Source: Euryodendron excelsum
Taxonomy: Eukaryota > Streptophyta > Magnoliopsida > Ericales > Pentaphylacaceae
Direction: 5' to 3'
DNA: 64,000 bases
Assembly: GCA_033060915.1 (NCBI GenBank)
Contig: CM065383.1
Location: 10,734,001-10,798,000, forward strand
Shown: positions 35,256 to 46,874 of the stretch, piece after piece
Position numbering within the stretch: the stretch's first letter is position 1
How the letters are laid out: every line of letters starts with the position of its first letter
Position numbers and translations under genes: made by a program
The notes under the pieces: generated by a model
Database searches by the model: none
What the model saw: the letters and a program-made list of their open reading frames with translations, nothing else
What the model was told of the DNA's origin: nothing

Positions 35256-37784
35256 CTATTGCAGGGGTCTGGTCTTCAACGCCAGCGCATTGGAGGTAGT
35301 GTCATCAGATGGCTTCAAGGCAGAAAGGTTGAAGTCTGGGAAAAGCTTCTTGGCCGCGACCTTAGCATCAATGAAACCTTCCATGTAGGCCTTACTGAGT
35401 TCGTCTTGGAAGGCCGCCCCAGCTTTAAACTCTTCCACAACACTGTTGCAAACATTTTTTAGCTGCCCCTCCAGCTCAGCTACCCTTAAAGCAATGGAGT
35501 CATTGACTGCCCAAAGGCCTGAGCATCAAAAGTCAGAGTTTCCACCTTCTTCCTGAGCTCAGACACTTCGTCCAGCATGGCAGTCTTTTCTGCCTCGACA
35601 ACTGCCTGAGATTCCTCAGTGTCCTTGACCTTCTTCTCCAGACCGTTGATAAATTCGGTCAGGGTCTCAATAACTTGGCCCTTCTTAGAGCATTCAGTCG
35701 TCCTCGCCTTCAGGCGGGTAGACAGGCAAAGCGCTTTCACATGGAACTGCAAAAGAAGGATAGGGTCAGTGCCAATAAACATGAGCAGTTAGATGAAAAG
35801 CAAAAGATGGCTAGAGTCCTCACTTTGACAACATCATGGTTCATACTCCTTGTCAGTTGGGCGTTGTTCCAGTTGGTAAGGGGTCCCACATCCTCCATAT
35901 TGACGAACTGCTTCATCCTCTCCCAAGTAGCCTGGACATCTTCCACAATGAAGGGCTCGCTTTGCTGAGTTTGGGTTGGAGGGTCAGTAGGTGCTTCGGC
36001 AGCAGGCAGAGGCATTCCGGTGCCAGCCCTGGATGGCTGATCGGATACCTTGGCAGCAGTTGAAGCCTTTGCTACCGCGGGAATGCCGACCACCGCGGGA
36101 CCCTTGTTAGGGGATTGTTGGACGGTCCTGCCTCCAGAGCTAGGCCGGTGGCGCTTGCTAGGCCTCTCTCCAGCGGCCCTTGCCTTCTCCATTTCTTCAA
36201 ACTTCTTTTTTGCAGAAGACCCCATGCTCCTCTTGTCGAAGCCTATGTTCGATTCCTGTCCTGCAAAGCACATAAAGTAAGAATCAGTGCACTTGCATCA
36301 GAAAGCAGCCGCAACAGACATACCAGACTCACTCATCTCAGCGCGAAGGGCTTTGATGGAAAGGTCTGGACCTAAGAGATAGGCTACCAAACTCTCACCA
36401 GCCACAAGGGGCGCCCAATTCTTGCCAGGTGCTCCCTCACCCTCGTTAAACGGCCTTCCCTCGACTTGTCCTCCAGCACAGGAAGGCGTGCTGAGCAAAA
36501 GAAAAACGGGTGATGGTCATACCACTTACCCTTCCTACCTAGTTTGCCCCATTGCCTAGGAATGCGAGGGGTTTGGTCGGTCACATCCTCCCAGTGAGCA
36601 ATCTCCATACCCTCGCCATACACAAAGAAAAACTTTTCCTTCCAACGTTTGTGGGAGACCGGGAGGTTGGTTATCAGAGCTTGTTGACCGTCCTGAGCTG
36701 AGAAGTAATACCAGCCCGAGCTCTCGCTCTCTGTTATCTTATAGCAAAAAAAGAAGTCTTCAGGGGTCAGGATTTCCTCTTTGTCTGTAGTAGCCTGCCA
36801 CAGAGCAGCACAGCCTACAAGAATACGCCACGAGTTAGGCATGAGCTGTCCAGGGGCTAATCTAGCACGGCTTAGGACTCTTCTAATAGGAAGTGCAATG
36901 AGAAATCTTAGTCCCCCGGACAGCGCACTCTTGTACACCGCGATCTCACCAGGGCGAGGGAAGCACGCTCTGTCCTCGCTCCCAGGCACTCTATAACTCA
37001 TGGAGGCCGAGAATTGGTAGGCAGACCAGACTTTTCTCACTTTTGCCCCATCTAGAATGGAAGCAAAGTGTCGGGCCTCGTACCTACATTCTAGAGCAGA
37101 AGGTGACCCAGCTCCGACCTCAGCCCTAACCACGTGGGCAGAAGGTGACCCAGCTCTGACCTCAGCCCTAGCCAAGTGGACAAAAGGCGACCTAGCCCGG
37201 TCATCGGCCACAGCTATGGGGGCACTTTCGAAGGCATCCACGATGGCCACAGGGCTTCTTGCCCTCCTTGGCCTCACCTCTTGGGTGGCACCCCCAATAT
37301 TGTCCCCAGAGTAGTTCGCAGAGGCACTTGAAGCCTTGTCTGGCCTAACCCTGTCTAAATCCATCGAAGCGGTACGCTCAGAGCCGGATGACAGGGCGAT
37401 TGGGTGGGGATTCATGATCCTAGGGTCTTCTATTTCGCGTAGGGTTGCAAAGGTAGACCTGGAAGCCTCTAGGACACCCCAGTACATAGACTCGACAAAG
37501 GAGGGGTTTCCTATGAATCCTAGGGGATAAGGAGTCCTAATTATCCACTCGTAGTACCAGATGGCCTTTTGGAGAAGCCAAAACATGTACCTACACGCCT
37601 CGAATACCTTGATGAAGAGAAAAAATGCAAAGAAGTCTTGAGTTCGCTTCGAGTAGCCAACAATGGCGGAATAGAAAGAGAAGAAAATGGGAGAGATCGC
37701 CCGCCTAATAATCTGAAAGATACGTGAAAAATGGGCCTTTTGGTGAACCGCCAAGGTTTTATAAGCTTTTTCCTTTCGAATCAA
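35256..37784 (-). pseudogene. Antisense ORF of the Tat element, function unknown
   Basis: On the strand opposite to gag-pol, a long open frame (about 37784-36384, up to 466 codons but opening with TTG) is followed by further exon-like pieces: one ending MSESG at a GTATGT donor (about 36315), one starting at a TTTGCAG acceptor (about 36263) with SSAKKKFEEMEKARA and a nuclear-signal-like PSKRHRPSSG, and C-terminal coiled-coil pieces (GLEKKVKDTEESQAVVEAEK at about 35650; AAAFQDELSKAYMEGFIDA-like at about 35400). A possible short intron lies at about 36490-36528, and a frame change near 36450 breaks the model. The middle carries three imperfect repeats of about ARAEVGAGSPSA. Antisense extra ORFs are known in Tat elements; no function is established. 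Confidence 0.6.
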
Positions 37785-37990
37785 CGGCGTGGATCGACCT
37801 GAGGTTCTCAGATCGGACGGTTGATATTAGTGACGTCCAATTGGTATACGGGGCCACGTGGCAGGAGGCCAATGGTCGCGTCGATTCACTTGGCATAGTA
37901 ATCATGACGGCTCTACGGCGCCATAAATGCGCCTCTTCGACGGCATCCCGCGACTCTTTGAAATTTCCACCGACTGACCTGGGCTGCCAA

Positions 37991-38006
37991 GGGAATTGGG
38001 GGCATC
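37991..38006 (+). other. Polypurine tract of the Tat element
   Basis: GGGAATTGGGGGCATC ends directly at the 3' LTR start. The purine-rich part would prime plus-strand DNA synthesis. Confidence 0.6.
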
Positions 38007-38562
38007 TGATAATACAAATAATACAAGTGCAGCTGGTCTGCCCCCTGTATGGACAGACCAGATCAGCTTGGCTCACATCTCCAGACCCGACCTCCTCTTC
38101 CTCTCCTGGGCTAGGCCTAGTAGCAGGCAAAGTGGCAGAGCTCCAGCGATGCACCAGACACCGCCATTAAGACACCCCGAGATTCTCGCCTAACCGATTG
38201 GCCCCCACGATCCCATGATTGGGACGGTTCCCCTACGAACGGGGGCATGGTCCATGGAGCCTAATATCAAGGCACAATACATCCCCACGAGGTTAGAGAC
38301 ATAACTGGGGGGCACGATTGGCTATTCCATGAAGGTGCCTACGATCCAAGCTAACACTCTTATAAGAAGGGCAGTCATCACCTCCAAGAAGGTACGAGAC
38401 ACATTAATCCTGAATACTGTTATTCTGTCCATCTATCTCTAGCCTAACTTTAACATCGGAGTGTATTTGACAGGCACCACACTGGTTTCCTAAGCAGGAG
38501 GATCCATCAACCTAATAGTTTTACATCAGAAGTCGGGAAAGACATATAAATTCACTGCATCA
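38007..38562 (+). repeat. 3' LTR of the Tat element
   Basis: Same length as the 5' LTR, with about 41 hand-counted differences. It is followed by the target duplication TTAATAGG. Confidence 0.92.
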
Positions 38563-38570
38563 TTAATAGG

Positions 38571-40968
38571 AATTATGTCCCGTGGGAAAAGCATTATTCT
38601 ATCTGTGCTTTCATGACTGGTTTTTCAAGAATCCTGACCGAGTTATGTCACTTTAGAAAGCTGCTTAGCAACTTTTGTAATTTTCTTTTTAATTTCTTTA
38701 TTTATCTTCCAAACTAGCAACAAAACAAAACATTACTATAATGTGGGGTTTGAACTGTGGTTTGGTAGAAAGCAGATTTCGAGGAGAACATAACGCCCCA
38801 ATGACGCCATTTTTGGTAGAAGTTTGAGGGATGGCAAGAAGTTAAATAAACAAATTGGGAAAATATAAAAATGTCCCCAAACTTTATCAGTTTTCACTTT
38901 ATAGTACTAAATCATTTTTTTGGTAATAATTAAATATTTATTTATAATCAATAAATAAAATTTGTTTCTTATACGGTCAAGAAATATGACTATTTGTTGA
39001 GGGGATTTTTTTAAAACTTTAGAATTAGTTGAATTTTATTCCTCGATTTATTGGACAATTAATCTGAAAATTTTTAATTTTTTAATTAATAAAAAAAAAT
39101 CAATTTGACGGTGCAAGTGTAGCTCTGGATTCAAAGTCTTTCAACATAGTTTGAAGTTTTGAATTAAAAAAAGGTGTTGGTCCACACTCCGGAAGCATGC
39201 CTGCTCATTCAAGTTACTTTGTTTTCCAAGTGGACCTGTAGCTGCTGGCCCCTCCGGAACGTCAGTTTTCATTTCTTCTTTTCAGTGATCATTTTCTAAC
39301 TTTATTGTAAAATAAGCTATGTAGGACTTGCGCCCATCCATCTTTTTCTAATCTTGAAAATCAATAAATAACCTCATATCCCTACGAGAGAGAATAATAA
39401 GACTAAAGAAGTATATTTGTTAGGAAAAAAGTTTCTGTGAGCTCGAGCACATGCAGATATCCATGAGCCTCCATTCTAGGTTTAATATTGCACACAAATT
39501 TAATCTTGTGACGATTTGATTAAAAAAATAAATAATATTAACCGGCCTCTCTCTTTTGATCCGTTGGATTGATATGTACAAGTCTATTTTCAGTATTTTT
39601 TAAAATTTTTATCGATATGACTGTTTTCGGTTGAATAACCGGCCTCTCCCACAAACATAATTTAATTCAATGGGCTGAATCCAAATTAACTCCTTTGAGC
39701 CGAAGAAAATCTATAAAAAAAAACTAAAAATTATATATGCTTTGGTACAAAGATAAAAAAAATTCCCTTTAGTAAAAGAAAAAAAAACTCTAATAAAACC
39801 CATATTAGTCCACTTAATCTAATATTAAGAGAAGTAATACATTAATTGATACTAAATACAAAATCGAGATTATCTTCACCCATCAAAGTAAGGTTAACTA
39901 CATGAACTCGTTTTTCTACCGTTTGTTCTAGACTCTTCGTCTGGTGAGTTACATTACACGTCACAAAAAATAAAATCCTGAAACAACCATTGGTTGCTCA
40001 CTTCCTTTCACTCAAACGATGATCACATCCGATTACAGTCGCAAGACCCCCACTAAATTTTAAGTGCGTCCAAATTAAAAATAGCTATCTAATTTAATTT
40101 TAAAAAATTCAAAGAATATTTTTCTTTAAAAATGATGTTAAATAATATATAAATTTATTAAAATATAAAATATATTATTTTATATATATTTTGATTCGAA
40201 TCATTTTCAAAATCGTTTATTAATCCAATTAAGTCTAAAAAATTTAAAATTTTATAAATAATAAATGAACTTAAGTGAGCCGTCGAGCCTGTAGCTACCC
40301 TACTCACCCAAATAAAGTCCAGCCGAGCTTCAATCGAATGTCTAAAGGATTTTGCTGCCTATAATTGCGCCGGCCGAAAGGTAACATATAAGCTAGGTGT
40401 AGCTGCTGTGCTACCCGTGTTACCCATTATAGCACCGCTCAAATTCTCAAACCATGCCCTCTGAGCTAATCTATCATTGCAGACTTCATAAACAACAAAA
40501 GGACTTGGGTAGGCCTGGCAGAACACCAGGGCAAAAGCCCCAGTCAACCAAATGTTCACTGATTCATCAAAAATCAGCCAATTGTTCCGTAGAATAGGTC
40601 TTCTTTTCAAACAAAAGTCGTTCAAAAAAACCGTTTCGCGAAACAAGATCGATACGAACAACACATAAGGCGACAAATTTCGATTGCGGAGAAAGAAAGA
40701 GCTCGACCACTCCGCCACCACGGTCCATAACTAGTCCGCCGTGGCAACTGCGACCAGGCAAGCGCCCACCCAACCCACCCACCCCAAAAAAAATAACATA
40801 CATATCCTCGAATTGTATTTTAAATTGCACCCTCAAATGATCAAATTCATCACCGTTAATCTACTACCGTACCCAGTTCCATTCGTCGCCGGTGGCGCGT
40901 AGAGTAGACTCGGCGGCGTAAAAGCCGATTCTACTTTGCAACCCCCACAAAACTGCTGTCCCTTGTTG
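38571..40968. other. Intergenic region and leader of the F-box gene
   Basis: AT-rich DNA without a supported gene. Open frames on the minus strand at 40359-40836 show no family signature. The last 100-150 bp are GC-richer and continue in frame into the F-box protein through a TTG codon only, so they are read as 5' UTR. Confidence 0.45.
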
Positions 40969-42591
40969 ATGGGCCAGTCTTCTTCGATCCACGGGTTGTC
41001 GCCTGTGTCGACCTACCGTCGCACCGACTCCAGCCTCCACCGGACAACCGTCGGATCGGAGATCGTCTGTCTGATGCAGACGGATGAAGGGAGTCAGGAG
41101 CTTCTCGAGGGCTTTATGGGAAGTGGAGAATATATCTCTGAACTTCCCGATGAGTGCTTGGCCTGCGTTTTTCAGTCGCTGAGCTCCGGCGACCGGAAGA
41201 TCTGTTCTCTCGTCTGCAAGCGATGGCTGCGCGTGGAGGGACAGAGTCGCCACCGCCTGGCTCTGAACGCCCAGTCTGAGCTCCTCCAGCACATTCCGAC
41301 AGTCTTCTCGCGTTTTGACGCCGTCACGAAGCTCGCTCTTCGATGCGACCGCCGATCCGTCAGCATAGACGATGACGCGCTGATTCTGATATCGCTCCGG
41401 TGCCGTCACCTCACGCGCCTCAAGCTCCGCGGCTGCCGCGAGCTCACCGACATCGGGATGGCTGCTTTCGCCAAGAACTGCAAGGGTTTGAAGAAGTTCT
41501 CGTGTGGATCGTGCATGTTCGGGGTCAAAGGCATGAACGCAGTGCTCGACCACTGCTCCTCTCTTGAAGAGCTCTCCGTCAAGCGCCTCCGAGGCATCAA
41601 CGACGGCGGCATCGCCGCAGAGCCTATCGGGCCTGGCGTGGCCGCTTCCTCCCTGAAAACCATATGCCTGAAGGAGCTCTACAATGGACAGTGCTTTGGA
41701 CCGCTAATCATTGGAGCGAAGAATCTGAGAACCCTGAAACTGTTGCATTGCTTAGGTGATTGGGATAGGCTTTTGGAAATGATCGCAAATCGAAAGAGCT
41801 CTTTGGTTGAAATCCATTTGGAGAGGCTTCAGGTGAGCGATGCTGGTCTTATGGCGATCTCGAATTTTTTGAATCTTGAGATTTTACACCTCGTCAAGAC
41901 TCCAGAGTGCACGAATGCTGGGATTGTGTCCATGGCTGAGCACTGTAAGCTGTTAAGGAAGCTCCACATTGATGGGTGGAGGACGAATAGGATAGGCAAC
42001 GAAGGCCTGATTGCGGTTGCTAAGCATTGTGCTAACCTTCAAGAACTGGTCCTTATTGGTGTCAATCCTAGCTCAGTTAGTCTTGAAGCACTTGCCACCA
42101 ATTGTCAAAAGTTGGAACGATTAGCACTATGTGGTAGTGAGACAATTGGGGATGCAGAAATTTCTTGTATTGCTGCAAAATGCATGGCGTTGAAGAAACT
42201 CTGTATTAAGGGGTGTCCGGTATCGGATCAGGGTATTGAAACTTTTGCTTGGGGTTGTCCTAATTTGGTGAAGATAAAGGTTAAGAAGTGCAGGGGAGTG
42301 ACAAGTGATCTTGCGGATTGGTTGGGGTTGAAGAGGAAGTCTTTGGTGGTCAATTTGGATGTGTGTGAGGTTGAAGCTGAAGGGTTGGATGCGAGTGCAA
42401 GCGATGGTGGAGCACAAGAAGATGGTGTGGAGTTTCGCCCAGTGGTGAGCCAAGTCAGTGTTGCTACTGCTGCTGCAGATGCTCCGTCAAGCAGTAATGG
42501 CCGGCCATCATCTTTCAAGTCAAGGTTTGGCCTTTTTGGAGGTAGGAGTCTTGTGGCTTGCACTTTCAGGAGGTGGTCAAGCAATAATTGA
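40969..42591 (+). CDS. SKIP2: F-box/LRR protein, SKIP2/VFB type
   Basis: A single exon encodes 540 aa. The start is the ATG at 40969 (MGQSSS..., like the start of Arabidopsis SKIP2, and a possible N-myristoylation site); an upstream in-frame TTG at 40936 is not used. An F-box spans about residues 56-95 (ISELPDECLACVFQSLSSGD...CKRWLRVEG). Leucine-rich repeats fill about 115-460, with the family blocks KLALRCDRRSVSID, LTDIGMAAFAKNC, LKELYNGQCFGPLI and KTPECTNAGI. The C-terminus is Ser-rich and basic. SKIP2/VFB proteins bind ASK1-type SKP1 proteins in SCF E3 ligases; VFBs affect auxin-responsive growth and lateral roots in Arabidopsis. Substrates are unknown. The intronless state matches the family. 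Confidence 0.93.
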   Translation: MGQSSSIHGLSPVSTYRRTDSSLHRTTVGSEIVCLMQTDEGSQELLEGFMGSGEYISELPDECLACVFQSLSSGDRKICSLVCKRWLRVEGQSRHRLALNAQSELLQHIPTVFSRFDAVTKLALRCDRRSVSIDDDALILISLRCRHLTRLKLRGCRELTDIGMAAFAKNCKGLKKFSCGSCMFGVKGMNAVLDHCSSLEELSVKRLRGINDGGIAAEPIGPGVAASSLKTICLKELYNGQCFGPLIIGAKNLRTLKLLHCLGDWDRLLEMIANRKSSLVEIHLERLQVSDAGLMAISNFLNLEILHLVKTPECTNAGIVSMAEHCKLLRKLHIDGWRTNRIGNEGLIAVAKHCANLQELVLIGVNPSSVSLEALATNCQKLERLALCGSETIGDAEISCIAAKCMALKKLCIKGCPVSDQGIETFAWGCPNLVKIKVKKCRGVTSDLADWLGLKRKSLVVNLDVCEVEAEGLDASASDGGAQEDGVEFRPVVSQVSVATAAADAPSSSNGRPSSFKSRFGLFGGRSLVACTFRRWSSNN

Positions 42592-44406
42592 AATGGTTGC
42601 TTTTGAATGTTCTGAACAGGAGTTAGAAGAAGAATTCTTGTTCTGCTCACTTGTTTTTCCCCCTGTTTCTGATTGCTGGGTACTTTAATTTGGTGTTTAC
42701 TTTCATCAACTTTTATTTTATGGTGGCTTGTTTATGGCTTTCCAGAAACGGTACCGGAATTGTAATGAGGAATATTTCCTGTCCCTTATGCTTGATTACA
42801 TCCGTTAATGCTAGCTTCTGCAGCTAGTGTTTTCTGTGTTCTTTTGGTGTTGATGTTGTTCGTCCTTGTGGAAGTAATTTAACAGGATTCATTGGTGTCC
42901 TATTGATACGTATGGTGTTAGCGTTGGAATGGATCTAACCATTTGTATTCTGCCTAGCTGCATGTCGCCATGTTTTCGTGTTTACCCACAAAACTTTTTT
43001 GGTTGAGTATACATCAATTTGCAATGCTGATGCGCTGAATGTACATGCCAATGTGAATATTAATGTTATTTTAGTTTATTTTTCTGTAAGCATATTTTAT
43101 TTATGTGTGATTTGTAATATACTTGTATTTTGCTTTGAATCTTTTGCTGTTTTGTGGTTTACTGTTGAACTTTGGAATGAGAAGAACAGTAGTGTGCAGC
43201 TGGGTTTTTTTAGCTGGCTTGATACAATCATGGAGTCAGAGAAACTATTCTAATCTTCTGTATTCTAACTGGTATGAGAGAATTCTGTGCAGTTCTTTCT
43301 TGAGTAATTTTTCATTTTTCATTCTTGCCATTGGGAGTACCAAGGCATGCTTGCTCCTTTGGAGACATGTCTGTCCTCTGTAGTTCACTATCCATACCCC
43401 AAAAGGTGATCCTCTTCAATATCTTCCCTTTCCTTAAGTTAAATGCGTATTCTTTTCCTTCTTGTGGCCTTTCCTCTTGTTGAACTTGCAAATGTAATTC
43501 TACAACATTACAGTGTTTCTCACCCAATCGGCATTTTTTCACCCTCAATGTGTATCAGATGCTCGTCTAAACATTGATTCTTCTCCACTTAAGATGAATT
43601 TCACCTGTCTTCATTTTTTCTACATATTACCAATTACAAATTCTTATAATTGCACTATGTTATTATTAAATCTTCGCTATCCTCAAGTTTTGGTATCTCA
43701 GCTGAATTTTTCCAGTGAACAAATTACTGATTTTGTTTCATAATGTAGCAGAGTCCCCCATCTGCCATGGTATGGATAGTTGTGTGCAATCATCGTCTCT
43801 GACTCTATGGCACTTTGGTGTTCATCTTATTTTCTATTTGTATAAACTGTAACTCTCCTTAATATTTTGTGAGCTACGTCAACTTTAAACTTAACGGCTG
43901 TGTGGTATTTCCATTCGACTTAAGTTCACTCTGAAAGCAATCACAAAGTACCCTGGATACTATGTACACATTTGTCAAATGTATCTGAATGTAATAAATT
44001 TTCTGTCCCATTTTTGTAACTCTAATGTGACTGTAGATGGCTTCCTTACCTCTAATAAAGTAAAAAAGAAAGCAAAAGGAAAGAAACAATAGTTAATTTT
44101 ATAGTTTATGAGTCTGCTTAACTCTTGCATATGTCTGTTAATCATGACAGAAGGATACTGGAAAAATATAAGACCTTGTTTAACTAAAAGGTCAGCCATT
44201 TCTATTTCTCTGCCAACAAGAGGGTTGAAATCAGGGCTACTATCCATACTGTAAGGGCTCATTGTTCGCCAAAGTTACATTAAGGCCGTTGTATTATTTT
44301 TATTGAAGTTTCAACTGTTAAGTTATGGAGATCTCCTTTACTTTTCCTTTGAAAATTCGTTTTTTTTTTTTTCTAATTTGTGAGAAATGAGTCTTAGTTG
44401 TTTCTG

Positions 44407-44730
44407 TTGATGACTGTTTTTCAAAACTGGATGATTTGTGGTTCTGTTAACTGTGCTTTTGTGGATGATACATTACTTTGGCTTGTAGAGAACATATAGG
44501 ATGGCAAGTGTTTAAACAGTGGTATCTTCCTTATCTTATTTTTCATGGTAGATAGATTAGTTTGGGTCTTGATGACTATTTTTCGAAACTGGATGATTTG
44601 TGGTTCTGTTAAATGTGCTTTTGAAAATGATGCTGTAGTTTTTGGCTTGTAGAGAACATATAGGATGGAATGTGTTTAAACAATGGTATCTTCCTGATCT
44701 TCTTTTCATGATAGATAGATTAGTTTGGGT
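44407..44730. repeat. 162-bp tandem duplication
   Basis: Two adjacent copies start at 44407 and 44569. Shared blocks include ACTGGATGATTTGTGGTTCT, GGCTTGTAGAGAACATATAG and GATAGATTAGTTTGGGT. They differ at scattered sites, so the event is not recent. Confidence 0.9.
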
Positions 44731-45366
44731 TTCCTCTAGCCATTTAATTTGTCTCTAGTAAAGGTCATCTATTGATTCTTCTTCCTTGGATTAATGATTT
44801 GATGATGTTGATTGACAGTGTTTATCTTGTGTTCTTCTATATTTGTCCTGTTATTTAGTCCAGCAGTATCGATTTCTTTCAATTTTTGTCTTCCATTTTA
44901 TAAGACGACAGATGTTGATTTTGAGATGGACGTAGATTGGATTAATCTTGCATGATAATTTGATTCATAAAGCTAATCCCAGTAGTTTGTATTTAAGGCT
45001 TTGTCGAATAACTTGATGTTGCTTTTTCTAGGTTGAATTATTCATATGAAGGGAGGGATTGAAGGAGAATATGCCTGTCAAATTAGATTTGAGTTCCTTA
45101 CACGACAATCTTGAAACTAGCAGTGGTTCAACCCACAATATTGGTCTCTATTTCTTGATTTTATTTATTTTTTGGGTGACTGAAATGAATTATTAGTTGG
45201 TCAAGAAACAGTGTGACCACAACAACATATATATATATATATATAAAAGCATGTCTAGGATGGAAATGTCGGGACGTGTTGGTGGGTAGACGGGAAGGGA
45301 TAGGATTTAAAATAAATGCATTTGTGAGCAAGTAGAGGCACCCAAAGATAGAGTGAGAATATCACA

Positions 45367-45597
45367 GGTTGACTCAATGGGTGGTGTCCGGGCAGCCTTG
45401 TTATTGAGATTGGGTTCAAGTCCTTTCCATAGCCTTTGTTGATGGTCATATTAGCCTTTTCGTGTTTAGAACTTTGCTCTCGAGGGAGGTACGTGCCCTG
45501 ACGAGTTTGTGGCGCGCCGTTTAGCGTGTTCTGGCAGGGAGTGACGTGACGAGTTGTGGCGTAACCTAGCCGTAACCTTTTTCGTACCAAAAAAAAA
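45367..45597 (+). mobile_element. SINE-like element
   Basis: A pol III-like A box (GTTGACTCAATGG, about 45369-45381) and B box (GGTTCAAGTCC, 45413-45423) are spaced as in tRNA-derived SINEs. The 3' end runs into a 9-nt A tail at about 45589-45597. No clear target duplication was found and the SINE family was not recognised, so the call is moderate. Confidence 0.45.
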
Positions 45598-45770
45598 TTG
45601 CAGGGATTGTCCCAAGTTATCTCACTCTTAATCGCCTATGTTTGTGTTTTTTTTCTTTTGGGGTTTTTTCAAGTCAAACTATTTCTAACAACCTTCTAAA
45701 TACAACATTGAAAGATTGGGTTTTTTGTTTAGGTCAGTTTACCCAACTATTCAACCCATAGCCAAACTAA

Positions 45771-45906
45771 ATTAATTCAGTTCCCTTGTTTCTTTTCTTT
45801 TTGGTCCAAGCGATGATACGCAATAAGGTAATTCATAAATTAATTCAGTTCCCTTGTTTCTTTTCTTTTTGCGCCAAGCAATGATACGCAAATAAGGTAA
45901 TTTATA
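45771..45906. repeat. 68-bp tandem duplication
   Basis: Two copies start at 45771 and 45839 (ATTAATTCAGTTCCCTTGTT ... ATGATACGCAA.TAAGGTAAT), differing at a few positions. Confidence 0.9.
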
Positions 45907-45982
45907 CATTCGTCAAGGAGTATTGCACCTAAACACTACACAGTCACCAAAATATGTTATGTCATGGTTATAAAATTATAAT

Positions 45983-46488
45983 GGATTAATTACATTTTTG
46001 CTTTTGCACTTTATATTAAATTATTTTTCAAGACCTTTATTTTTATTTATACTAATTGAGCTCTTATACTTTTTATTTGTTACAATGTCAACCTTCTCTA
46101 ATTTTATTTAAAAAATAAAGAAAAAATCTTCATATGACAAATATGTGGCATTTTTTCAAGGGGTAAAGAGATAAAATTTACCATTTTTTTTTCCTAATAA
46201 TACTACAATTGTCTTATAAATCACTTTGAAATCATAAGTATAATCAATTTTGTGATATATATAAAGTAATTAAGGCTCATGTAAAAGTCTCAATTCAACT
46301 CACGCAGGGGAGCTCCATTTTAAATTTTTAGTCCTATGAAAAAAAGGTTACATTCGTATGGATGTTTTGCTTATTTTTTCAATAAAAAGTTGACATTGTA
46401 ATAAATTAAAAAATTTAAGGCTTAATTATTATAAATACAAGTAAAGTGTTAAGGTCGGATTTAATATAAAGTAAAATGTAATTAACCC
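45983..46488. mobile_element. Mutator-like MITE upstream of the SDN gene
   Basis: A 506-bp segment has inverted ends of about 105 bp: GGATTAATTACATTTTT on the left and GGGTTAATTACATTTTA on the right (reversed), with further shared blocks such as CTTTATATTAAAT and TTACAATGTCAAC. It is flanked by AATTATAAT and AACTATAAT, a 9-bp duplication with one mismatch, as made by Mutator-type transposases. There is no coding capacity. It ends 393 bp before the SDN start codon. Confidence 0.75.
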
Positions 46489-46874
46489 AACTATAATTCA
46501 AAATACTAATCATGTGAATTTTTTTTCTTTCTAAACTAATAGTAAGAATCAAGTGTAGATAATCTAAAATCAAACTCACCCAAAAAATCTAAAATCAAAA
46601 CTTTGGGAAAAATGAGTTAGAAATTCAAAAGAGGCCGGATTGAAAGGAAAGTTGAAAATTTTGGAGGAAAAAGAAAGAAAAGGAAAGCGATTTCGGACAA
46701 TGTAGGGTCGGGCAGAATAGACCCGCTCAATCGTGAGCTAAATACCAACTGTCGAAGTTTGAAAGTACAAACCCTAATTCACCTTCCCAGCCTTTTCCGT
46801 CTCCGAATTCCGAACGGCCGCTCTCTATCTCTCTCACTCACAGAAGCTTACCTTACTCGCCAGTCGCCAACCAT

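Larger units (their letters stand above)
28618..38562 (+). mobile_element. Ty3/gypsy LTR retrotransposon, Tat-type, full length but decayed
   Basis: Two 556-bp LTRs (28618-29173 and 38007-38562) bracket gag, protease, RT, RNase H, a second archaeal-like RNase H and integrase in that order, as in Ty3/gypsy elements; the second RNase H and an antisense 3' ORF point to the Tat lineage. A hand alignment of the LTRs finds about 41 differences, mostly transitions (about 93 percent identity). Flanking copies of TTAATAGG (28610-28617 and 38563-38570) mark the target duplication; 8 bp are identical, although 5 is usual. Coding parts carry frameshifts and many TAG/TGA stops that look like C-to-T decay of CAG, CGA and TGG codons, as in a methylated, silenced copy. 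Confidence 0.92.

Noticed and set aside
40359..40836. Two overlapping minus-strand open frames upstream of the F-box gene, one with protein-like composition
   Set aside because: No domain or family motif is recognisable, there is no intron or leader signal, and the frames overlap each other; most likely chance frames in the promoter region.
40936..40968. N-terminal extension of the F-box protein by 11 codons
   Set aside because: The upstream codon is TTG; the first ATG, giving MGQSSS, agrees with the family.
45255..45590. 111-codon minus-strand open frame
   Set aside because: It lies over the SINE-like element and has no protein signature.
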